Source of the DNA: Amphiduros pacificus
Lineage: Eukaryota > Annelida > Polychaeta > Phyllodocida > Hesionidae
Reading direction: 5' to 3'
NCBI GenBank assembly: GCA_949316495.1
Contig: OX439004.1
Span: 39,252,561 to 39,316,560 of the forward strand
Length of the DNA stretch: 64,000 nucleotides
Shown: positions 52,702 to 64,000 of the stretch, piece after piece
How positions within the stretch are numbered: the first letter of the stretch is position 1
How the letters are laid out: every line of letters starts with the position of its first letter
Position numbers and translations under genes: made by a program
The notes under the pieces: generated by a model
What the model was told of the DNA's origin: nothing
What the model saw: only the letters and a program-made list of their open reading frames with translations
Databases searched by the model: none

Positions 52702-53666
52702 TTTCATGGCTGTAAACTTCATAGCTGTGTTGATTTACTGATCCCTTGAAGTAATTATTTCATAATTACTCCAAGCTGATATTTAATGAAGGATAAAACG
52801 GCATGAAATTCCTCCGTTATAACAAAGTAATGACGGGCAGCATGAATGTGGCTATGCTAAAATGAAATCTGATATATTGGCAACCTGTCTTTGTTCCTTT
52901 AATGTTAGACATTGTTTGTTCTGAGTAATTGACTTTGTTCGTATTCTATTTTTTTCATCATTATCATGATCGAAATTGCACTTAGTCAATACATTGTGTT
53001 TATCTTTCATTCATTGAAAATGATCTGTGTACATCATGTTTGTTTTTTATTATATTCCAACACTGCATTTGTTTTCTTGCATGATGCAACTCGTTTTCAA
53101 TAATATTTTGGCAACTGCAGAAAGAAAGATTTGTTGAATGCTTTGAAACTTAACCTGGGTGTTTCATTTACACAATATGTAAATTGATTGAGTCCCATGA
53201 AATAATATCTGCAGTGAAACAGATCAAAGTGTTTAGATGTGTACCAAACGTTTCACTCATGCACTTAATCACATGCACACATGCACAAAGAAACTTTTAC
53301 CTTTAAAGAATGCATCAATATCAGTGCACCATAGCTGTGATGTAAAAGATGGTGAGAGGAATATTCTTTGTGAAAGAATTGACTGGCTCACCACTGAGTA
53401 AATCTATCAAGGGCAACATCACAAAGCCTACAGTGACACCGAAACTTCCAAAACTTTTACTTTTCTTCTGAAAAGAAAATGTTCCTATTATATTATAATC
53501 TCTTGTGAATTGTGCAAATATTATAAGCAGATTGATAAATTATGTTGAATTCCATATACGTACAAATAAGAGCATTCGTTCTGCTCTCGGTGGATGTATT
53601 CTTGGCATCTCATACGTCGAGTAAAAGTTTGATTATAATTAGAGCCATGACAATATTATAACGACA
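52702..53666 (+). other. Upstream region of the class C GPCR gene
   Basis: AT-rich, no recognised promoter motif or exon. Confidence 0.4.
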
Positions 53667-56600
53667 ATGTCTATCTTGAGAATAATTTCCTTGTTATTTT
53701 TAGTTACTAGATGTGTAGTGTGTATTTACAGAACAGACACTACACCTATACATGATGAGTATGTGGATGGAGATTTGATCCTTGGGGCAATCCTTCCTCT
53801 CACATGGCATCACCCTCAACTACCCCTTTGTGAGGGACCTCATATACCCTTCGCAGTTCAATATGCACAAGCTATCCTGTTCATGATTGAGCGTGTCAAT
53901 AACGACTCCAACCTGTTGCCTAACACTAGCCTTGGCGTCGTCTTGCTCAACTCGTGCTTCATGGATCAAATGGCGGTAGCAAGAGCCGCTCAGCTTATCC
54001 CGGTCTCATCTTGTGTGATGGACTCTTGTCAGCATGAGAAAGGGTCATCTGTAACAGGTGGGTTCATTTAAATTCCACAATTTGGGTTATATTGGGTCAG
54101 ACAGAGGCTTGTCATCGGGACCATATGCCCTGCCCTTTTTGAAGAAGGACATGGATCCTTGATTTTGCATTATCTTTACCGTCATGAAAACATTCATGTA
54201 TTTTATGAACTTTAATAATCAGTCAATGAGTACTGTCTGGTTGGAGAAAGAAAATAACGCATTAGAAGATTCCACATTCCCAGGATAAAACTTAAGTCTC
54301 ATAAATGGGAGATGCACATCGTATCATTCAGTCTTACATATATTTGTGTGTGTGGACCTGTCTGAGTGGTTTCTTTCAACATATCACTGTGGTAATGGTA
54401 TTTATACGTGCACTGGATAGCCTGACTGAACAGGAAAGACTGTCAATCAAGTTATCAAAAGGTGCCAGCAGCTTTGCCCTGTGTGTTTGTATGTGCTCAG
54501 ATACAAATAGTTTTGTTTGTTTGTTTATTTTGTTGTTTTTGTTTTGTTTTAGGGGGCATGTTCCGATGGCTTATTGATACATATTACCAAGGCACAATGC
54601 TTATCAGGTTTAGAATGCCAGAGTAATATGCATTCATCCCTTTTGCATATATGCATTGCATGACTATCTCAAGACAGGAAGTGGTGAATGTACATTACTA
54701 AGGAGAGTGATTTCTTTTGCAGGGGATGTTGGCAGACCACTATATGATGTAGTAGGTATGGTTGGCTGTACCAGTAGCAGTAAGAGCATTAAAGTGAGCA
54801 GTTTACTTGGAGGGTTCAAAGTACCTATGATCAGCCAGAGCGCATCTGTGGACGAACTCAGTGACAAGCGAAATTATGACTACTTTTCAAGACTGGTTCC
54901 CCCTAATAAATATGAAGCAAATGCTATTGTTGAGTTACTCAAATTTTATAATTGGACCTATATATCAGCCTTGGCTACTGAAAATGCATATGGTCAGAAT
55001 GGTATATATCATGTCCTGAATCTAGCAAAGGCTAATGGCATATGCATAGCTTACACCAAGAAATTTAGAACAAGTAGTGCTGAGGACGAATTTGATGACG
55101 TCATTGCCGATCTTCAAGACAATAAGAAAGCTAGGGTTTTGGTTTTATTCATGTCTCAAACACACATTTGGTATGTGTCCAGGGCTCTAGAAAGAAGTGG
55201 AATCTTGAGAGATTTTATTATGATAGTATCTGATTCCTTTGGTAGACTCTACCAGACAACCGGATCCACTTTCCATGGCACTTTCTCAATAAACCACAGA
55301 AGGGTTACAGTTAGAGATTTTGAGTCTTACTACGAATCCTTACCGCCGTTCAGAAGTCAACATCAAAGTCCTTGGTTTGGACAATATATTGAAAAAGATG
55401 TTGGGTGTACTTGGAAAAAAAATTCTAAATTTCAAAATGAATCCCAATATTGTGATGATTTCAATGGCGCTGATGAGGTCCCAGGGTTTTATTATACGAC
55501 ATATTATCCATCTACTTTAGATGCTGTTCAAACCTTTGCCCATGCTTTGCATAACCTAATAAGTGCAAAGTGTCCTCAGTACTTTGGCGTCAGGGAAAGG
55601 TTAAGGCAATGTGTGACTGGTCCTGAACTCCTGCAATTCATCAGAAATGTCAGTTTTGAGGGATTTATTCAACAGATTCAGTTTGATGAGTATGGTGATG
55701 TTCTTGGAGGTTATGATATTAACTATTTACAAGTGGTTGACGGTCAAACTGAAAATACAAAGATTGCTGAATGGAGTAGGCTCAAACAAGAATTGTTGGT
55801 GATTGAAAATAACATTACCTGGTATATACAAACTACGATGACACCTGGTGACGTTCCTGTGTCTGTTTGTTCCACACCCTGTAAAATGGGAGAATATTAC
55901 ACCCATGGAGAACAACAATGCTGTTGGACTTGTCACAGATGTAGAGACAATGAAATCATAAGAAAAGACAACGAAGGGTGTGATATATGTTATCCATCTA
56001 CATGGCCCAACCCTGAAAATAAAACTATTTGTGAAGCCATTCCACCCACCTTCATCCTATGGACCGACCCTCTTGCTCTTGGGTTGGAGGCTTTGGCGGG
56101 TATTGGGCTTCTGTCCATAGTTGTTATCACATGTATTTTCATTAAGCATTCTGAGAAGAAGGTGATCAAGGGATCAAGCAGAGAGTTGATGGCACCTATT
56201 ATCATTGGGATATTCTGTGCTTATTCCACGGTTTTTACATTCATCACCAGACCTTCTGACTGGTCTTGTTATGTTTCTTACTTTGGGTTTCACCTCAGCT
56301 GCACGTTCATATTTGCGCCGCTGTTTCTGAAGACTACTCGCATGTTCCGCTTGTTTGCTGCAGCTGAGAAACTTCAACAGAAAGTGAAAATGATTGGATC
56401 CACCTCGCAAATGGTTGGACTCGCTCTCCTCCTCTTCATCCAGGTCAGTGCGGTCTATTTCATTAATCTTATAGAATTACATTACAAGAATCTGTGACTT
56501 GTTTAAGGTAGAAACTATATTACATCCAATTAGATAATTTCACTGTTATTTATCAACTGTACATTGAAGATTTTTGACTGAGCCTTCGTGAAAATTGTTT

Positions 56601-57075
56601 ATTTCAGATCGGAATTACAATCGGTGTTCAAGTTTTCAATAAGTTAGGGGCTAGACTGCAGATGCCGGTCACTACAGAGAAATTTACAGAGCTTCTTTGT
56701 GACCTTAACTTCATGCATCTGATCATTCCACTCTCCTTCAACCTTCTTCTATTACTCCTTTGTGCCATATTTGGCTTTCTTACACGGAAACTACCAGATT
56801 GCTTCAATGAGAGTTGGTATATATTTATCTCCATGACAACTACTATATTTATCTGGATTGCTTTCTTGCCGACGCACATTATGGCTTTCTATGCGTACCA
56901 CAAGGCAGCGCTTCTGTCTCTAGCCCTCATACTAAACGCGGCTGTCACTGAATTATGTCTCTTTGCTCCTAAAATTTTTGCAGTATATTTTGTCGATGAA
57001 AATAATATCAAAACATCAAATTTTTCAGACACTTTTAGTGTAGATAAGACTGAAGAAACTGCAAGTGCTAACTAA
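53667..57075 (+). CDS. Class C G-protein-coupled receptor, metabotropic glutamate receptor-like
   Basis: Exons 53667-54057, 54723-56443 and 56608-57075 join in phase to 859 residues, the usual mGluR length. Order: signal peptide (1-19); Venus flytrap ligand domain (about 35-500) with NNDSNLLPNTSLG, SSSKSIKVSSLL and YDYFSRLVPP; cysteine-rich domain (513-567; CSTPCKMG, CCWTC); linker; seven membrane helices (about 575-830) with FNESWYIFIS, WIAFLP and a PKIF end of helix 7; a very short tail. By alignment to mGluR1, contacts for the amino-acid backbone are kept (Ser149, Ser172 for Thr188, Tyr220, Asp301), but Arg78 is Tyr66, Lys409 is Glu432 and Asp208 is Asn192, so glutamate is an unlikely ligand. 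About seven N-glycosylation sites are visible. It is expected at the plasma membrane, coupled to G proteins as a dimer. Most of the coding region is one 1.7-kb exon. Confidence 0.93.
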
Positions 57076-57213
57076 GTGTTAACCAGAAGCGTTTTTGTCC
57101 CATCGCTGGCATCCATACTGTCCCTGGACGTTGAAAACTATCATTTTAGTATTCTAGTTTCATGTAGTACTATTCATATGAGGTAATTACAAAAAGCATT
57201 CATTGTAGCAATT

Positions 57214-57219
57214 AATAAA
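57214..57219 (+). terminator. Poly(A) signal of the GPCR gene
   Basis: AATAAA about 140 bp after the stop codon, followed by a T-rich stretch at about 57249-57259. A fitting position for the transcript end. Confidence 0.55.
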
Positions 57220-57259
57220 TTTTCCAAGCCATTATTTTTATGTGTTGTGTTTTTTTTTT

Positions 57260-57758
57260 CAAATGAATACTGATTCCTCAACACTACGCTGTGAACAATG
57301 GATAAACCTCACACTGTCCACCAGTTTGGATAAAACTAGACTATTCTATATTTAAACAAACATACGGCCAAGACATTTACTGACAACTGATGCTCATCAA
57401 TTTGGCAAAAATAGAATATTGAGTAGAATATTGAATATTGAAAAACATAATCACTCCATCACCATCGCTTTTCCGCAGATTCTCAAACTGAGGGTACATT
57501 TAGAATGACAGAAAGAGAGACGGGAGTTACAGAATGATAGAAATGCAAGCCTTCTTATTGCATTAGCTTACTACATAATCAACACTGCTAAAAAAAACTA
57601 AACTAGACACCTTGTGACAAATGCCATCAGAGGTACTGTAATAATCTGTGGTATCAACAATAATAGTGGTCTTCACTACAGCCTGATTCATTAAAACGTT
57701 ATACATTTCACTGGTTGATATCCGACTAAATGACTAGTTCTTGTACTCGGTGCTGAAG
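57260..57758. other. Intergenic, nothing recognised
   Basis: AT-rich, no coding exon or transposon end. Confidence 0.5.
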
Positions 57759-57769
57759 TCTGATAAGTG

Positions 57770-58089
57770 ACTTGGTTTGGTTTGTTTGGGGTTTTACATC
57801 ACTTTCAACATTATCTCAGTCATTTCGTTATGAGACCTACTTGTAGCAGATATAGTGCTGCCTCACTGAATTGTCATGTCGCAGGTCCTTGACATGACAA
57901 CCCACCCGGTCACAGATTTACAAGGACAATGGGTAAACCCTTCGGCACAGTCCTCAGCTAATATGTGAAATTGTATCATGAATTTAATCTTGGCACGGCC
58001 GGGGATCGAACCCACGAGCTTTGGATCACCACCGAGGAACTGGTGCTAATAAGCTGGTGCTCTATCCAACTGTACCACGGCCCATGGCC
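57770..58089 (-). mobile_element. tRNA-derived SINE, inverted, with 11-bp target duplication
   Basis: Complement of the 52057 copy: the tail is at 57770, and the tRNA-like head ends near 58085 with a B-box-like GATCGAACCCACGAGC. Flanked by a perfect 11-bp duplication TCTGATAAGTG (57759-57769 and 58090-58100). Reading frames inside it are not genes. Confidence 0.93.
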
Positions 58090-58100
58090 TCTGATAAGTG

Positions 58101-59869
58101 TATTTGAACTCTACTGTGTGCCTAGTATTACACCATACATATTGTTATCTCTTCCTGGATCGTTATTGGCTTCATCGGACATCAATTCTCCATGGAGGGG
58201 ACACACTGTGTAGTTAGGCTGCTGCTTAATGCCTCTACACAGTATACAACACAACTTTAAATACCAGCAGCTAATTCAGAGGCTATTTTTATTCCTGATG
58301 GTTCAAATGTAGGTTTTTCAGCTAGGGCATAATAGCTTATAATATAACGATAGCAATAATCAAGAAACCAGAGATAAGGATGGGATCTGATCACTGCCCT
58401 AATTTTAGTCCAGGCGCCAGTATGCAATCAGGAGTTTCGTCTGACAGAAAGCAAACCGCAATTTGAAGTGCAGATGGCTAAGGGTTTCTCAAATGATATT
58501 CCCAAATGTGGGGTCAGTGAAAAGACACAGCTGTTTCCATGGCAATCCAAAAGATCAAAGGATCATTCCCATATGTCCCCTGATGTTACATAAATTTATT
58601 TTTACTTATTTTTACTTTTTTTTCAGTCTTTTGAGCCACCTATTTTTCCCGAGATGCACACATCTTATTTGTCATGCTTGGATGTATCCATTTTATAGCC
58701 CCAAAATATTCACTTGGGATGATAAGTTGAGATGAGTCAAGAAGGCTTACAGATTGCAATTTTGATGTTTTTTTCAATGAAATTTGGGAACACTTTTCTC
58801 AGAGATCTCATTATATACTTTGTACTAAAACAATGCTGTATATTCTGGATTAAATCCCACAAATTTATCATCAATAGCAACCAAACATTCCTTGTCATGC
58901 AGACAAACTTTTTGTTGTTGTTTTTTGTTGGGTTTTTTTGTTTTGTTTTTGTTTTGTTTTTGTTGGTTTTGTTTTGTTTTTAACAGAAGGACTGTTTTGA
59001 CATACTACCAGAGCTGGTCTTATAACTCCTGTAAAACCATATATGCATTGATTTTTAAAAGGCCATTTTAGGTATGGGCTACTGGAAAGAATATCCTAAA
59101 TTATTTGAATGATACATTCTAAGTTGGCTTTGACAGAGAAAGACAATACTCAACATAAAAAAGATCATTAAAAATTTATGAAATACCCTATTCAAACATG
59201 TTTCACACATCTGAAAAATATTTTCACAAATTGCTTAAAATCCTCCTTAAACCAAAACTATAGATAATCATTGAATATGTTTTATTTAGGAAATGTCATT
59301 GCTAAGATATTGACTTCTCCAATAATTCATAACTACTCCAAAGTTATATCCTAGTGGATAGACTGTAAGTATCACATTGTCCCCAGTCTTTATTTCTCTC
59401 ATCCCTCACCAGAGGTCACTCCGATAATAAAAATGTGTGATTTTGTAAAATATTTGTACTAATTGAACTCGTGAGAAAAAGAGGTAGGTATTTTTAAAGT
59501 AGGTCTATATTTTGGTAAAGTTTCGCTCCTGAGAATGGCATATATAGTTGGATGATGCCAAGCTGAGCTATGTATTTTTGGGTCAGATTTTTTAAATTTT
59601 TTATCTATTTCAATTTTGAATCGGACAATATTCACTTCGATTAAGCTTTGCTCCAACATTAAATGACACGGTGAGCAAAGAACCTGAATCAGGTTCTTTG
59701 CGGTGAGTATGACCACGTGAAATTCACTGATTTGGTGGTTCTCTTATTGTAACATGTCAGTGCCCCCAGTTGGTAATTGTACAAACTAAGAAATCAAAGT
59801 TTATGTGGACATAAATTTCTCACCACACAATATTATTCACTACGCCATCTATAGGAATTGAAAACCATC
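58101..59869 (+). other. Intergenic / 5' flank of the right-hand gene
   Basis: Contains a T/G-rich low-complexity stretch (58912-58982). No exon was recognised. The promoter of the gene starting at 59870 should lie in the last few hundred bases. Confidence 0.45.
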
Positions 59870-62800
59870 ATGGCTTCCAGGGTTCTGGACGATTGTGATG
59901 GGATTTACATCGAAAATGACCACAGTCTGGATGAAGTGGACGCCTCCCAGGTGTTCCAGTTGGTCAGCACAGAAAACATTCCACACAGATACTGCAGGAA
60001 TTCCAAAGAAGGTGGAGGATGGAAGAAAGAGAAGGCAACACGGCTGCGAATGGTAAGTCCTTAGCCACGCCCCCACAAAATGTTGCAAAACAACCTGGAA
60101 ATTGTAAACAACCCATTTCGCCGATTTTTTTCAAGAATTGCATTTTTAAGCGGAGATGTGGAAGCTGCAGTACACTCATTTGCTTTATTCGTGCATTTTG
60201 CATTAAATTTGGAGGATGCAATTTATGCGGAAAGCTAGCCTTGTCATGATTTCACAGGTGTATGGCCTTCTGCAGTCTATTTCCAGTAAATGACACCAGT
60301 TGTGTAAATAAACAACCCTGGATCTTCTGGCCAGTGGCCAGTGTCCAGGAATTTGTCATTTGCCCAGAATAGGAGCTTCATTCTTGAATGTGCAAATCTG
60401 TGATTTCTGTTTAGCAGTGGCCATTCTGTTGTTTACCACAAGCTTTTGCGGTGCTTGTGTTTTGACAACTGACACATATATGATATTTTTAGGAAATACA
60501 CTATTGAGAACAACTTACCCCTGCTTACTAATTTTACAATGATTGTCCCTCATGTTACACTTTAAAACAAATTCCTTTTTTTATCTTGCCTGCAACAGCT
60601 GTCATCGAGATTATGATGTGACTCTCCGTCTTTCCACTATATGTTCATTGGTTATTATAGGTAGAGCCACCATTATTGGTTGTGTGATAAGTTTTGAACG
60701 TTTACAGGATTCACCAAATCATATGGCCAATAATTAACAAATTATCATGCACATATATACAGCATATACGAGGTCAGACTTTTTTGCATAGAAATGAGTC
60801 CTTGTGAAAATTGCCCAAAATGACTTAGCCCTCGTCACGATAGGCATGTGCTAAAGTGGCAACTTGTTACAAAAACATATAAATAGGCACTTTTTGGCCA
60901 GTTTACATCAATGACAACTTAAAATTCACCTATTGGGCTCTTCTCTTCAATTATGTAAGTTTGATGTTCGATACATTAATTTTCATCTTTCGCCATAGAA
61001 GAGAGGTCAGTGCACAGAGACTGAGAGTTTGTGGGCAAAGGTATGACTGACTTCTTAGAATATAGAGTATGATCACTGCTTTAACAAATGAATTGTCAAT
61101 TGTCACTGGTGGGTATACCCCACAATAGCACATATATAATCAACTGTTAACACTTTCATAGGTAATATAATGAATGTCAGAGATCAAAATGTGCGAAATG
61201 GGCAATCTTTATCTCTATTTGTAACCCAGATGGAAATCATGCTTCATTGAGCAGTCCCCCTTCAGTGAGCAATTCAAAATTTTGGAGTTGACACTTTGAC
61301 ATGTCAGCTATTTTACAACATCCAAGCTTTAAAATTGGTGGAAATTTGCATCATAAGTTTCTTGAAAAATTGTTGGAAAATTCTTGCTCCAGTGAGCAGT
61401 CATACCTCAATCAACACTAAAAAAACTTAACAACTAAATATGATAGATGGAGCTTTTATTTTTAGCTGGATGATACAACTTGATTTACAGTATTGGTATC
61501 AGTGATGAAATTTATGTTTGGGTGAGCAGTCATGCCTCAATGAACACGTTAAGAAAATATTGACAAGAATTTTTTTGACAAGAATTGCTACAATTGATAG
61601 AGCTATATTTTTTGATAGGATGGTACATATTAATGATATAGGATTGGTTACCAAGACAACAGGTCACTTGAAGATTTTGTACAAAAAACTTTGATGTGTG
61701 TTCTCATCTATTGTACTACATCTGAGCATGAAACATGGTTTATATGGACATCAAAATGTTCTCCATTTGGGCAAGTTCAAACATTTATGTGTGAGTGAGC
61801 CATAATTTAATGTGTCATAATCTCAGATCAAAAATAAACAAACTAAATTTCAATATTATTAATTCATTGTGAAGAATTTGTTCTTATTTTACAATTTTAG
61901 GTACACAAAAACTGGGGTGATAAATTAAGCAGTGTGGTTGAGAAGGAGGGCTTTCTCACATTGCTCTCAATAGATGGCGCCCTCACAAAAGACATTGCCA
62001 AAAAGCTGGCAAATCACCTTCTACAAAAAGCCAAAGTTCAGGATGGAGGGGCCCTCAGGTGAGTTTCATTTCCAGATATGAAATATGATGCATTATATAA
62101 GAAGGAAAATTAATACTAGTTAAATTTATAAGTGTTATCAAATAAATATTTATGGGAATTTTCAATGAATTGATTTATTATGTCTGAGTGGGGATATTTT
62201 TATTCTGTATAAACCTGCAAAATGAGGATCTATATTCTACAATACTTCCTATTTTACCCTCACTCCAAATCTTCACCATCCACTGAATGATATAATATTA
62301 AAAAATATTATTTTGTACTGGTACTGAATTTGGAAAGACCATTCTGATTTGTCACATCCAGGCATCTAAGCCAACCAGAGGCACGCGTATGAATGGTCAA
62401 TAGATGTCCACCAAATTAGGGAAAACTTTGCCTTTTTGGTTGAATATGAAGACAACAATATGATAGGATGAGAACAATAATGCACTTCTTAGAGCTTTTA
62501 AACAAGATGTTATTATATTAAAGTAGAAAATGTACAATTCTGACCTTTCCAATTTACATTTTACACTTTCAAGTTCAGGGAATGATTAAATATTCATAAC
62601 TTTTTTTTACTGATGTATTGCACACAGCCCTCTTCTGTTTTAATCAAACAATTTGATCAGAATGACCATCATACTCATTTAAGAAGGTGCTGCTCCCTGG
62701 TGATAAACATTTGCTATTATAATATTTAAAGCTCTGGCAAAATAAAGAAATTAAGATATTTATTGCAAAAAAGCACAATGATTTCGAATAATTCTTGATG

Positions 62801-64000
62801 AATAAATCATAATGATTTAATCAGCCACTTGATATATATTTTTTTATTATTATTATTTTTATTTTCTTGTATTAATATTATCATGTAAAATTAAATATAA
62901 TATTTGCCCCTGTCAGTGATGTCATGGCTATTTGTCATATTGTTCTGCCATTATGAGAAATTATTTTCTCAAATAACCTAGAATTACAATATCAATTACC
63001 GCTGTAAGCTACAATGTGAACTTGGGTTCAAATATCTCTTTTAAAAACTAAAGTTATTCAAGAAAAAATCAACCCAGTTGTTTGTTCTGCAGACAATTCT
63101 CTAACAAGAACAATATTTGTGTGAAGTAATCATAGCTGTGTGTTGATAAAGTGATGTGATGTTGTGCCTGTAGGTGGGGTGAGCATCACTTGCTGATGGT
63201 GCTGCCAGGGGTGGCAGAGTATGAAGCTGTTGCTAAAGCCTTGGTGGACAAACAGGCTGGGGACATGGAAGAGGTTTCAGTGCTGGCACTGGAGCGTAAG
63301 TCAAAGTTACCTATATAAAGGAAAGAATACAACATGCAATATGTTATACTTCAAGAACATTTTTAATTCTAAAATATTTAATGGTTAATATTAGTATTTT
63401 TTCTTTATCAGTTAAAATCAGACATCTTTTTAGTCTTGAATAAAAGTGACTTACCAAAGTCATGCATGGCAATACACAATTGGGTCATGCTAAGCTGTTG
63501 TATGGTTCTGTTGAGTCATTCATGACAGTAATAATGCAATGATTAATGTATGACCTTAATTGTTCATGTTCATTTTAAATGTATGATTCTAACTGTTTAC
63601 TGTCAATGTCCTGGTATATACTGATTGCATACATATATGATTTTAGGAGCAGTTTTGTGTAATCCACCGAGGGCATACCTAGAGATGACCTGCGAGACTG
63701 CAGATCAGATCCACCAGGTGCTCGTGGATGCAGTGATGCCCTTCTCCTCAGCGTTTACCTTCATGGAAATCGTATCCGACCCTAACACGACCTCAGTGCT
63801 CACCTCAAGCATCCCCACAGCCTGTATTACCATGCTGTTTGATGGAACAAATCAGCGCCATGCGCAAAGGACTCTGGGACATCTGTCGGGGTTGTCATGG
63901 CAACCAGTGACCTTGACCCAGGAAGTGTTGAGCGACCTAGATAGTGGACAATGTTACTTTCAGAATACGCTGGGAGGCCCAGTGTGGGGGATCAAAACTG
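59870..64000 (+). CDS. Unrecognised protein, 5' part, four exons (runs off the right edge)
   Basis: Exons 59870-60052, 61901-62058, 63174-63295 and 63647 to beyond 64000 have good splice sites and phases that agree throughout, giving 272 codons so far. The start ATG (in CATCATGG, a good context) opens MASRVLDDCDGIYIEN. The N-terminus is acidic; a Lys/Arg-rich segment with CRNSKEGGGWKKEKATRLRM ends exon 1. Exon 2 is helical and amphipathic (KDIAKKLANHLLQKAKVQDG). Exons 3-4 look like an alpha/beta fold (HHLLMVLPGVAEYEAV, AYLEMTCETADQIHQVL, PTACITMLFDGT). There is no signal peptide or membrane segment. I do not recognise the family. Codon use and splice quality say it is a real gene, and the more G+C-rich fourth exon fits strong coding constraint. 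Confidence 0.85.
60053..61900 (+). other. Intron 1 of the right-hand gene
   Basis: Non-coding. Holds a degenerate repeat of GTGAGCAGTCATGCCTCAAT-like units near 61240-61550. Confidence 0.7.
61235..61560. repeat. Degenerate ~130-bp repeat
   Basis: Motifs such as AGTGAGCAGTCATACCTCAA (from 61392) and a near-copy starting near 61521 recur, with a weaker copy near 61245. A decayed tandem repeat. Confidence 0.5.
62059..63173 (+). other. Intron 2 of the right-hand gene
   Basis: AT-rich intron. No repeat or element was recognised. Confidence 0.7.

Noticed and set aside
54305-54577. An additional GPCR exon between 54058 and 54722
   Set aside because: Exon 1 joins exon 2 in phase and the joined protein aligns with mGluRs without a gap; the frame here shows no family similarity.
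59459-59716. Minus-strand open frame before the right-hand gene
   Set aside because: No recognisable domain, no promoter or splice context, AT-rich composition as in the flanking DNA.

Overview
The window is eukaryotic nuclear DNA, almost certainly from an invertebrate and most likely a marine mollusc or another lophotrochozoan. It is AT-rich, genes are split by short and long spliceosomal introns with GT..AG borders, microsatellites are abundant, and the same tRNA-derived SINE with a CAAA tail occurs several times. The species call is inference; the eukaryotic call is seen directly.

Five host genes can be built exon by exon with matching intron phases. (1) On the minus strand, from 14177 to beyond the left edge, lies a GFI1/senseless-type zinc-finger repressor: a SNAG exon (14057-14177), a Ser/Pro-rich exon (9888-10061) and an exon with the first four C2H2 fingers (974-1600); the last fingers must lie left of base 1. 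(2) On the plus strand, 33388-46003, a 12-exon mitochondrial proline dehydrogenase family gene encodes 546 residues in one continuous reading. (3) On the minus strand, 49572-50846, lies a small ankyrin-repeat protein. (4) On the plus strand, 53667-57075, a three-exon, 859-residue class C GPCR of the metabotropic glutamate receptor kind has altered ligand-contact residues. (5) On the plus strand, from 59870 past the right edge, is a gene I do not recognise, with four exons visible.

Between the GFI1-type gene and the PRODH gene is a 19-kb gene desert (14.2-33.4 kb). The two genes are head to head. The desert has a plausible promoter and proneural-type E-boxes next to the SNAG exon, several minisatellites (47, 25 and 20 bp), and two LINE pieces in swapped order. 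The PRODH introns hold a SINE, a 1.8-kb terminal-inverted-repeat DNA transposon with a 9-bp target duplication, an internally deleted LINE, compound AAT/TA microsatellites and a 128-bp tandem repeat carrying an inverted AGGTCA motif. The PRODH and ankyrin genes are tail to tail, and the ankyrin and GPCR genes are head to head with a SINE and a small inverted-repeat element between them. No LTR retroelements, CRISPR arrays or free-standing tRNA or rRNA genes were seen.

The genes do not form a pathway. They look like ordinary neighbours: a developmental transcription factor, a mitochondrial enzyme, an ankyrin adaptor, a neuronal or chemosensory-type receptor and an unknown protein. The observations most worth following are the receptor's changed ligand pocket, the leucine at the substrate-selecting position of the PRODH, the unassigned right-hand gene and the 9-bp-duplication transposon.
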